A DNA stretch of 64,000 nt, taken from positions 1 through 64,000 of the IMG/VR virus record IMGVR_UViG_3300042465_007464; one strand, 5' to 3'. This document shows, piece by piece, positions 17,087 to 24,049 of this stretch (positions within the stretch are counted from its first letter, which is position 1; every line of letters begins with the position of its first letter). The translations under genes were made by a program, and so were the position numbers. A model generated the notes under the pieces. It did no database searches. It worked only from the letters and a program-made list of their open reading frames with translations, and was not told the DNA's origin. This DNA is from a virus.

Positions 17087-18151
17087 TTATTTTTTGTGCG
17101 TTTGCATTGCGAATGCGTTTAGAGATAACCATGTATTGCTTAACCACTCTGGCAAATTCCTCATAGTAGACCACATCTTATCTTCCATGAAGATTCGTTG
17201 AAACTCCATTTTGTTTAGAGTTGGTATTGGTTCATTTAAAATACCTCGTATTACCGTTGAACATTGTGCTGGAATATCTAACAATTTGATGTTCATTAAC
17301 CGATAATTCTTATCAATGGTATCGAAATTAGCCAATATCTTATCGTAATTGCGAGTTTCATTCAATAGAATCTTGCTTTTACATTTATCTTGCATCATTT
17401 CCAAAGTAAATTCTTCAGCTGATGCTAATTCTGGCAATGCTTTAAGAATTGTTTTTGGACCAAATCCATCAATGCCGGGAATGTTGTCTGACTTATCACC
17501 AGTAAATGTTCGGTATACTACATAATTTGCAGGATGAACTCCAAATTCTTCCAATATGGTTTCCGTGGAATACATTTTCTTCTTAATAGGAGACCATACT
17601 TGTATAGTGTCATCAATAAGTTGATAAAAGTCACGATCCGTAGAAACAATGGTTATTTTTTTGCTAATATCCTGATACATTTGTGCAATATAAGCAATCG
17701 TATCATCTGCTTCTATACCATCAATTGAAATGAATGTTACTGGCAAATTATCTAAATAAGAAACAAGCCGAGAAAATTGCCATCGCATTGCTTCTTGTTC
17801 ATCTTCAATTGTTGCAAATTGTTGATGATCGTGCCTACGAAGTCTGGTTTTATTGGCACGGTTGCCTTTGTAATCGCCGTAAATCTTTTTGCGACGTGCA
17901 GATCCTCCTCTGCCATCAAATACAATCACACAACGACTAGGTTTGAAATCCCTTACTGCTTTTCCTATAGAATATAGGAATCCAGTTATCCCACCAATGT
18001 GCTCCCCATCTTCGTTGGTTGATGGGGTGGCACCAAAGGCACGGATAAAGGTATTTAATCCGTCAAACACCATAATATGATCATTGACATCTGACGGACT
18101 ATTTTCCTTTTCTTGTTGTAACTGTTTGAAGAGATGTTGATACTTGTTCAT
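17087..18151 (-). CDS. 5'-3' exonuclease / RNase H (T4 Rnh, FEN-like)
   Basis: A 354-residue member of the PIN/FEN nuclease family. The acidic motifs appear in order: MVFDGLNTFIRAF (28-40), VIVFDGRGGSARRKKIYGDY (97-116), GIEADDTIAYIA (about 163), IVSTDRDFYQLID (about 186) and the helix-hairpin-helix TGDKSDNIPGIDGFGPK (about 231-247). This set matches T4 RNase H and the 5' nuclease of bacterial Pol I. It removes RNA primers and flaps on the lagging strand. It overlaps the UvsX-like stop codon as TAATG and is co-expressed with the recombinase. Confidence 0.93.
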   Translation of the reverse strand: MNKYQHLFKQLQQEKENSPSDVNDHIMVFDGLNTFIRAFGATPSTNEDGEHIGGITGFLYSIGKAVRDFKPSRCVIVFDGRGGSARRKKIYGDYKGNRANKTRLRRHDHQQFATIEDEQEAMRWQFSRLVSYLDNLPVTFISIDGIEADDTIAYIAQMYQDISKKITIVSTDRDFYQLIDDTIQVWSPIKKKMYSTETILEEFGVHPANYVVYRTFTGDKSDNIPGIDGFGPKTILKALPELASAEEFTLEMMQDKCKSKILLNETRNYDKILANFDTIDKNYRLMNIKLLDIPAQCSTVIRGILNEPIPTLNKMEFQRIFMEDKMWSTMRNLPEWLSNTWLSLNAFAMQTHKK

Positions 18152-19314
18152 TACGCTTCTTCGTCTATAACTGATTCATCGATAATTACATCGTCAATAC
18201 CACCGTCAATTCCTGCTTGGTATTTGAATATGTAAGCATCGCAAAGTCTTCGATACAATCGTTCTTTAATTTCCGGATCGCTGATTACCTTTTCCACGAA
18301 ATTTTTGCTTTGGAATTTAACTTCACCAAACACTTCTCCGGTTTCATAATCTATGTCTTGCAACGTGTAATGTGCACCCGATTGCGAAACTAAATCAAAT
18401 TTCTTCATGATTTCCAACCAACCACCGTAATTGTCAATACCACTATCATAGTAGATATCATAATTCACTTTGCGGTGGGGCGGGCCCATACGATTTTTCA
18501 CAACCTGAACTTCGGTTTTACTTCCTACCACTTGTTCAACGCCTTCAATTTTAGCTTTGATCATTCCGGTATTTTTCAAACGAAGACGTACTGATGCGTG
18601 AAATGGAATTGCTTTACCACCTGAGGTAGTCCATGCATCTCCAAATGATACACCCATTTTAGTACGAAGCTGGTTTGTGAAAATCAAGCAAATTCTTTCA
18701 CGTGCGATCCAATTGGTAACTTTACGCATTGCTTTTGATAAGATGATTGATTTGCTTGTCGCATAACCATCTTTGTCATATTCTGCAGCCATTTCAATTT
18801 TAGTAGATGCACCCATTATCGAATCCACAATAATTGTAACTAAACGATCTTTGTCTGATTTGCGTACTTGTTCAACTATGGTTTCGATAGTTTCGAAAAT
18901 TTCTTCTACCGTCTCTAATGGGACATACAACATGGATTTCAAATCAATACCAATTGCCGACATAAATTCAGCACTCGATGCTGCTTCTGTATCAATATAT
19001 ACTGCCAACCCACCTTTCTTTTGTGTTTCAGCCGCTACATGTGATACTAACAATGATTTACCAGATGCTTCAAGACCCGTTACTTCAGTAATCCGACCCA
19101 CAGGAAAGCCTCCATGGGGTCGGTTTGAAACTGCTAAGTCGAGCATATCGCAACCAGTTGATATCCATTCAGATACGTTGCTTGGAGAATCAGCATCGCC
19201 TTCTAAAAAGAAAGCGGTTTTCAACGCTTGCCCTTTGAATTGCTTGTTAATGCTATCCGCAAGGGTGTTCGCTAAACTGTCTGCCAGTTCTAGTTTACTT
19301 TTGCTCTTTGCCAT
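18151..19314 (-). CDS. uvsX: UvsX-like RecA-family recombinase
   Basis: A 387-residue strand-exchange protein, about the size of T4 UvsX (391). Walker A is GLEASGKS (80-87) and VTIIVDSIMG near 160 is the Walker B strand. LIFTNQLRTKMGVSFGDAWTTSGGKAIPFHAS (two consecutive segments near 211-242) matches the RecA L1/L2 DNA-binding region. The C-terminus is acidic (DDVIIDESVIDEEA). It drives recombination-dependent replication and repair together with the SSB directly upstream. It has a strong ribosome binding site, AAGGAG, six bases before the ATG. Confidence 0.95.
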   Translation of the reverse strand: MAKSKSKLELADSLANTLADSINKQFKGQALKTAFFLEGDADSPSNVSEWISTGCDMLDLAVSNRPHGGFPVGRITEVTGLEASGKSLLVSHVAAETQKKGGLAVYIDTEAASSAEFMSAIGIDLKSMLYVPLETVEEIFETIETIVEQVRKSDKDRLVTIIVDSIMGASTKIEMAAEYDKDGYATSKSIILSKAMRKVTNWIARERICLIFTNQLRTKMGVSFGDAWTTSGGKAIPFHASVRLRLKNTGMIKAKIEGVEQVVGSKTEVQVVKNRMGPPHRKVNYDIYYDSGIDNYGGWLEIMKKFDLVSQSGAHYTLQDIDYETGEVFGEVKFQSKNFVEKVISDPEIKERLYRRLCDAYIFKYQAGIDGGIDDVIIDESVIDEEA

Positions 19315-19324
19315 GATTTACTCC

Positions 19325-20125
19325 TTAATTGAATAAATCATTAAATGCTGATGCAACGTCGTCTACTTTAGGAGCAGGTGCTGATTTTTTTGCTGGAGCT
19401 GGACTTTGTGCTTCATCTTCATCTTCATCATCCGATGTTGATGCGGCGTTTGCTGGAGCTGCTACGTCTGCATCTGCAGTTTCTGGATTCATCCATTCTT
19501 GCAATGCTTGTTCCAACTCATCATATGAAGGCTCAGGAAACAAATCAGTAATTTCTGGTTGATTCATGATTTTTTCAGCAATTGCTTTATCGTCAGTTGC
19601 TGGTTGTGTGTTAGGTTTAACACGAATTGATGTTTTTGGATAATTCGCTCCTTCTGCTGGAGTAAATTCTACATCAATATCACGTCCATTCATTAGGTCC
19701 GTAATGTCACCATAATCTGGATCTGAAATGATTGAAAGCAATTCAGTGTAAATTTGCTTTCCGAATCCCCAAAACTTAACTCCTTCAGCTTCTTTACCAC
19801 GAATGATAACAGGAACATAAGTTCTCATTTTAGGTTCGATTTTACGACCCATCAACCATTCATCTTTGTCGCCGGTTTTCTTAAGTTTGTCTGCGAATTC
19901 TACGATTGGATCTGCGTTGCCAAAAGTAATTGGAGATAACATTGATCTTTTACCAATGTCGTAATGAAAATACAATTCCAAGAACGGATTGTCTTTTCTG
20001 TGTACGTAAGGTACAATTCTAATACGTGTCTTACCTGCTTCAGGTTTCCACAAATTTTGTTTTTTGTCATCAGCCTTGTTCAACTGATTCAGTTTCGCTT
20101 TAATAGCGTCCAAGTTAAGTGCCAT
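19325..20125 (-). CDS. Single-stranded DNA-binding protein (T4 gp32-like)
   Basis: 266 residues. The N-terminal basic stretch (IKAKLNQLNKADDKK) precedes an OB-fold core with KTRIRIVPYVHRKDNPFLEL (32-51) and EPKMRTYVPVIIRGKEAEGVKFWGFGK, split across about 97-123. These resemble the gp32 and cyanophage SSB pattern. The C-terminal 50 residues are acidic and Ala/Pro-rich and end in DVASAFNDLFN, the usual protein-interaction tail. No zinc Cys cluster is seen, unlike T4 gp32. Its leader is the longest among these promoters, has AAAGGAAG, and starts inside an inverted repeat. It is the first gene of the SSB-UvsX-nuclease unit. Confidence 0.88.
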   Translation of the reverse strand: MALNLDAIKAKLNQLNKADDKKQNLWKPEAGKTRIRIVPYVHRKDNPFLELYFHYDIGKRSMLSPITFGNADPIVEFADKLKKTGDKDEWLMGRKIEPKMRTYVPVIIRGKEAEGVKFWGFGKQIYTELLSIISDPDYGDITDLMNGRDIDVEFTPAEGANYPKTSIRVKPNTQPATDDKAIAEKIMNQPEITDLFPEPSYDELEQALQEWMNPETADADVAAPANAASTSDDEDEDEAQSPAPAKKSAPAPKVDDVASAFNDLFN

Positions 20126-20165
20126 AAGTACTTCCTTTGTTAATTAGTTAATAAAAATATAAAAT

Positions 20166-20190
20166 ATTAATTACATTATAAGTAATTAAT
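20166..20190 (-). promoter_or_regulatory. Inverted repeat around the -10 box of the SSB promoter (operator candidate)
   Basis: The perfect 9-base arms ATTAATTAC and GTAATTAAT flank a 7-base centre that holds the TATAAT box. Since transcription should start inside one arm, this looks like a protein-binding site on DNA more than an RNA hairpin. Confidence 0.6.
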
Positions 20191-20203
20191 TCGTTAAGTC
20201 CAA
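20175..20203 (-). promoter_or_regulatory. Promoter, TTGGA-18-TATAAT class, for SSB-UvsX operon
   Basis: On the minus strand TTGGA (20203-20199), an 18-base gap and TATAAT (20180-20175). The ATG is about 50 bases downstream, with AAAGGAAG before it. Confidence 0.78.
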
Positions 20204-20228
20204 ATTATTTGTTAATTATGTTGATTTT

Positions 20229-20594
20229 TTATTTCAAATTAATGTTGTAGTATCGTGCCATGATAGATTTAATGTAGCTTGGATTAACTTTAGAATCCGT
20301 ATCCATTTGTATCATGTATGCAATTCCTGCAGCAGTAACTGATTGTTTTGTATCTTCAAGATAGTTTTTATAAATGTAATCTGCAAATCTTTTATCCGAT
20401 CCAACATCTTCGGTACTATCTGTATATCCATCGTTATTTATATCACTATCTGGATTGATTAAATTACCATTTCTAGGGTCGCGATTAGCTCCTGAATCAA
20501 ATCCTAATTTGTTTTCCAAATCTTCTAAGTTTTGTTCTGACAGATTCTTTGTTCCAAAACGAAGCATATTTTCTGCTAAAATGTTTTTCTTCAT
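20229..20594 (-). CDS. Small protein with possible capsid-targeting N-terminus and EF-hand-like loop
   Basis: 121 residues from the ATG at 20594; an upstream start at 20684 would read through the promoter. The N-terminal ENMLRFGTKNLSE is shared, with two changes, with the otherwise different protein at 3650-4084, and ends in an L-x-E that fits prohead protease cleavage. NPDSDINNDGYTDSTEDVG (about 42-60) looks like a calcium-binding dockerin or EF-hand loop. The C-terminal half is helical. It could be an internal head protein, or simply two proteins sharing a module. No function is known. Confidence 0.65.
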   Translation of the reverse strand: MKKNILAENMLRFGTKNLSEQNLEDLENKLGFDSGANRDPRNGNLINPDSDINNDGYTDSTEDVGSDKRFADYIYKNYLEDTKQSVTAAGIAYMIQMDTDSKVNPSYIKSIMARYYNINLK

Positions 20595-20606
20595 AGTCTC
20601 ATTTCT

Positions 20607-20635
20607 ATTATATAATATATATATGTTAATTCCAA
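20607..20635 (-). promoter_or_regulatory. Promoter, TTGGA-18-TATAAT class
   Basis: On the minus strand TTGGA (20635-20631), an 18-base gap and TATAAT (20612-20607). The ATG is 12 bases after the -10 box. It overlaps the end of the upstream gene. Confidence 0.75.
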
Positions 20636-21012
20636 GAAATCTTCTTGAAGAATAACAAGTCAATAACCCGGAATCCAGCATCATCTGTTAAGATGAATGA
20701 ATTCTGATACTGCGTCCAATCTAGTTGGTATGTTTTATCCAATACACCATTGTTAACGGCACGTATCACTTCGTTAAGTGCATTAACTGTATACAAGGTA
20801 TTTGTTTCTTTCTTGCGGTGTATGCTTATTGTGTTTTGTCCTCTACGTGTGGTTTCGTTGGCATTGTATGTGCAATACAAATTATCAGCAACATCTGCGT
20901 TGCTAAATACAAATATTCTACGTTCTGGTATCATGTAGTTTGTTTGTATGTATTCCGTTACTATGTTTATGTCCGATCTATGTGCAAATGTGCAAAGTAG
21001 TTGTGTTCTCAA
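20626..21012 (-). CDS. Conserved T4-like phage protein, unknown function
   Basis: A 128-residue protein beginning MRTQLLCTFAH and containing the segment ISIHRKKETNTLYTVNALNE near residues 63-82. I recall a similar HRKKxTNTLYTxNALNE block in T4-like cyanophage proteins with no assigned role. The fold seems alpha/beta, and a late segment TDDAGFRVIDLLFFKK is the other distinctive block. It begins four bases after the gene at 21017-22084, so they are coupled. Its neighbours are unknown proteins and the family A polymerase-like gene, which gives no functional hint. Confidence 0.75.
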   Translation of the reverse strand: MRTQLLCTFAHRSDINIVTEYIQTNYMIPERRIFVFSNADVADNLYCTYNANETTRRGQNTISIHRKKETNTLYTVNALNEVIRAVNNGVLDKTYQLDWTQYQNSFILTDDAGFRVIDLLFFKKISWN

Positions 21013-21016
21013 TTCA

Positions 21017-22084
21017 TTAGTCCTGTGATTTTTTTGTTACATTAGTACTTAATTGACTTCCTAATACAAATAGTTTATTTTGATGAAAATTTGCAATTGC
21101 TGGAGATAATCTTCCGTTCTTGCAACGCGTTGCATTATATACGTCTTGAGCTGATTCTAAAAACAATGTTTGATTGCCTTTAACAATCATACCCCACCAA
21201 TTGACTGACATAACCTTTTCAAACAACATTTCATCAATAATATGACAAAACGCCGCAATCATATTGTCTAAATTATCATTCAACGAATAAAACTTACGTA
21301 ATCGTTCTCCAACATTACGTATTAATGTGATATCCGTTTCTTCTGACATTTTAATCAATTGTCGTATTTGTGATTCTGTGCTTTCGTTATCTAAAAAATT
21401 CAATACGTTATTAACTTGGTCACGTCCTTTTGATTTAAAAATTTCTTGTCCTGTTAATAGTTTAGCTATTTCCAAGAACTCATTCAATAACTGCGTTCCT
21501 TTTACGGGCAATGATCCAAAATCAAACGTAATTGCTGCATAATTTTTCAATGAAACTGTATCGCCACCTATTTGAATATCTGCTTCAATTCCCGTTTCGC
21601 CAGCTACTGCACCTTTTACTAATCCTTTAAATGAAATTGCAAACCAAAGTTCCGATTCATCGCCATTTGGTATTTTTATAGTACCTTTTATGATGTTATA
21701 TAAATCTTCGTAAACTCCTGTAATTGGAAATCTACCAGTTTTCAATTCTAATTTAGTATCGGATGTTATTAATTGTATCAATTCGGCAGAATTTGAATGT
21801 CGCATTATGGAATCATACATAGAAGGCAATCCAATAATTTGTTGTCCTTCTACGGCAAACGTTGACATAATGTATGATTGAAATTCTTGTGCATTACCGA
21901 AGAATTCGTTAGGTTCTGGTTGCGATACATTTCCACGTGCTTGTTGTGCAATGCGGTCTGCTGCATCGGGATCCATTCCTTTTTCAACGAGTATTTCAGT
22001 TAAAACTTTGTAGTCACTTGGTTCTGTAGGATATCCTTTTGGGAGTCGGTATTGCCATTCAGTAAGTATTGCGTTGATATTCAT
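21017..22084 (-). CDS. Conserved phage protein of unknown function
   Basis: A 355-residue protein beginning with EWQYRLPKGYPTEPSDYKVL (9-28). I recall the RLPKGY start from other T4-like phage proteins without a known activity. A middle beta-rich region (LELKTGRFPITGVYEDLY, then LWFAISFKGLVKGAVAGETG) is followed by a helical C-terminal half. No catalytic motif stands out. It overlaps the family A polymerase-like gene by four bases, so both are made from one message that starts at 23411-23439. A role as a polymerase partner is possible but unsupported. Confidence 0.75.
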   Translation of the reverse strand: MNINAILTEWQYRLPKGYPTEPSDYKVLTEILVEKGMDPDAADRIAQQARGNVSQPEPNEFFGNAQEFQSYIMSTFAVEGQQIIGLPSMYDSIMRHSNSAELIQLITSDTKLELKTGRFPITGVYEDLYNIIKGTIKIPNGDESELWFAISFKGLVKGAVAGETGIEADIQIGGDTVSLKNYAAITFDFGSLPVKGTQLLNEFLEIAKLLTGQEIFKSKGRDQVNNVLNFLDNESTESQIRQLIKMSEETDITLIRNVGERLRKFYSLNDNLDNMIAAFCHIIDEMLFEKVMSVNWWGMIVKGNQTLFLESAQDVYNATRCKNGRLSPAIANFHQNKLFVLGSQLSTNVTKKSQD

Positions 22085-23403
22085 AACGAAATAGAGTCCA
22101 TTTTACTATAAATATCGCCAACTGACGTTTTTACCGGAAAATTACCAGCTTCTAACACTGATTTAATTTGCGGTAATAGAGTTTTAGCTTCTGTCAATGG
22201 GACATCAAATAAAATAGAATCGTACGTATAGAGTATCATGCACGTTTCATGGGTGGATAACAACTCTGCTACCCGTTGAAGTTTTTGAACCGACACTTCT
22301 GTTTCCGTAGCTTGCAAATAGTAATTGAACAATTTATTTGCTGTCATGTTCTTAATGGAATCGGCGGCAATGCGTCGTTGCAATATGGGAGTTTTCACTG
22401 CACCTTTTGCTTTCCAGGTTCTCCATAAATCGTATATGAAATCATTTACTTGCTGGAAAAATGGAATCGACAAAAATTCTCGATCAATACCTCCGTACAA
22501 TAATCGGAAAGTGATTTGCTTGCTTTGTTCATATTGTTTTGTGCTAAGTTCTTCTACCCCAAAATAGAATCGACCAAAATATGTATGCACAGAGCCTGCA
22601 GGCAATTCATACCCTACCAATCGGGCAATCAATCTCACGTGGTATGCATCAAAGTCCATTTCAACTAATGCACCACGTTCAAATCGTGTAACAAATGCAT
22701 CACGTGTACCATCTTCCTTGTTCATTGCAGCAAAGTTGAATCCTCGATATGCATTACTAGGACGTCCTGTGGTTGTATGATAATGATATTGTGAATAAAC
22801 TCGGCCATCTCGTATCAGTTCCGGTATTCGAAACGTTTCATTGACTGCTAATCCGTTGCTTTCGATGTCTGCAAATACTTTGGGATACGTTTCATTGAAT
22901 TGCAAATACGATGCGTTTAGTTTTGCGTTCACGCACATGGGCCAAGCATACTTCCGGATCTTCTGGCACATAGCCAAATGTTGCATTAACGGAATAACTG
23001 CATTTACATTGGGCAGTGCCGTATGTCTTCGCCAATAAAATTGATGTGCAGCCGTAAAATAATGTGATTCGTCATATGATTCTCCGTACGTATACCACCA
23101 TAAAGTCTTAACATCCCATACGGCGGCATTTCCTCCCAATTGAAGCCACTGCTTCTTATCATATACAAAGATGTCAGCAAGTTCGAGAAAGCGTTGTACA
23201 TGTTGTGAAAAGCTGCGTATTTGTTCGGTATGGTTGATAGGGACGATGCGTTCTACTTCATCTTCAGTATACACGTATATACATGTTATGCGATTAACCG
23301 CAACATGAAGTTGCGCATCTGCTAATACGGGTACTAACAGAGTTTTACGACCTTCAATGTATTGGAACAACGCATCTAAATCAGATTCGGTATCCACTAT
23401 CAT
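22081..23403 (-). CDS. Family A DNA-polymerase-like protein (second polymerase)
   Basis: The C-terminal 240 of 440 residues carry the ordered family A motifs: TTTGRPSNAYRGFNFAAM (210-227, like TGRLSSxxPNLQN), motif A MDFDAYHVRLIARLVG (249-264, catalytic Asp250), motif B QSKQITFRLLYGG (293-305, Lys296) and motif C LYTYDSILFDVP (391-402, Asp395). Both catalytic Asp residues are kept. The motif A Glu is His, and the usual HDE of motif C is YDS. The N-terminal 180 residues may be a decayed exonuclease domain. It is encoded beside baseplate genes, on a leaderless promoter, in a phage that also has a family B polymerase. Confidence 0.82.
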   Translation of the reverse strand: MIVDTESDLDALFQYIEGRKTLLVPVLADAQLHVAVNRITCIYVYTEDEVERIVPINHTEQIRSFSQHVQRFLELADIFVYDKKQWLQLGGNAAVWDVKTLWWYTYGESYDESHYFTAAHQFYWRRHTALPNVNAVIPLMQHLAMCQKIRKYAWPMCVNAKLNASYLQFNETYPKVFADIESNGLAVNETFRIPELIRDGRVYSQYHYHTTTGRPSNAYRGFNFAAMNKEDGTRDAFVTRFERGALVEMDFDAYHVRLIARLVGYELPAGSVHTYFGRFYFGVEELSTKQYEQSKQITFRLLYGGIDREFLSIPFFQQVNDFIYDLWRTWKAKGAVKTPILQRRIAADSIKNMTANKLFNYYLQATETEVSVQKLQRVAELLSTHETCMILYTYDSILFDVPLTEAKTLLPQIKSVLEAGNFPVKTSVGDIYSKMDSISL

Positions 23404-23410
23404 ATAACAT

Positions 23411-23439
23411 ATAATAATGAAAATTCTTTACGAATCCAA
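23411..23439 (-). promoter_or_regulatory. Promoter, TTGGA-18-TATTAT class, leaderless
   Basis: On the minus strand TTGGA (23439-23435), an 18-base gap and TATTAT (23416-23411). Seven bases separate the -10 box from the ATG of the polymerase-like gene. Confidence 0.72.
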
Positions 23440-23440
23440 A

Positions 23441-24049
23441 TTATGCGTTGATGTCTCGAGGAACTGTTATGTCAGTGTCAGAATAATACTGTAATAGATT
23501 GGTTAATTTTGAAGAAATTCCTGGAACGATTTGATTTGCACGGGAAATATTTTCTAAATTAACTTCTACAACTCCAGGAAGTTGCACGCCACGTACCAAT
23601 TCAGTATTTCGATTACCAGCAATTTTCCAAAAAACTTCTACGGCTACATACAAGTTATTGTCAATTTTTTTAGAAACCCACGCATCATACTGAGTTTTAT
23701 CAATTTCTGATATGCTACTTTCATTTATTTTTTTAATGAAATACCGCGTTACATATCCATCTTCAAGATTTTGTTGAGTGATCGTTACTGCACTGGGTTT
23801 TATAGAATCAAATTTAACTTCAATGTTTGTTAATTTCTTATATGCAAGTGCATCTGGCTGAACAAATTCATATGGTATTAATTTAACTGAAGTCCCAGGA
23901 GTCCACGTTCCTGCAGTATACGTTTCACCCGTTGCGTATGTATGATACAATCCTTTATATTCCATACTGTCTTCAATCATCCATTCTTCGCCAGTAGTAT
24001 ACAGATTTGTAATTATTTCATCTTTAGTATAGAATGCTTTTTGTCTCAT
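23441..24049 (-). CDS. Probable baseplate-associated structural protein
   Basis: A 202-residue, mostly beta protein with no motif that I recognise. It contains PGTSVKLIPYEFVQPDALAY near 49-68 and a C-terminal segment ending VPRDINA. It overlaps the baseplate hub gene by four bases and is the last gene of the tail cluster before the family A polymerase-like gene. The position suggests a baseplate component, comparable in place to small hub or wedge proteins of T4-like phages. Assignment is by context only. Confidence 0.6.
   Translation of the reverse strand: MRQKAFYTKDEIITNLYTTGEEWMIEDSMEYKGLYHTYATGETYTAGTWTPGTSVKLIPYEFVQPDALAYKKLTNIEVKFDSIKPSAVTITQQNLEDGYVTRYFIKKINESSISEIDKTQYDAWVSKKIDNNLYVAVEVFWKIAGNRNTELVRGVQLPGVVEVNLENISRANQIVPGISSKLTNLLQYYSDTDITVPRDINA

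Noticed and set aside
20166-20190. RNA hairpin autoregulating SSB as in T4 gene 32
   Set aside because: The promoter lies within the repeat, so the transcript would contain only one arm.
20626-21012. RegA-like translational repressor
   Set aside because: Only a short FRVI-type segment near the end resembles RegA; length, order and other residues do not match.
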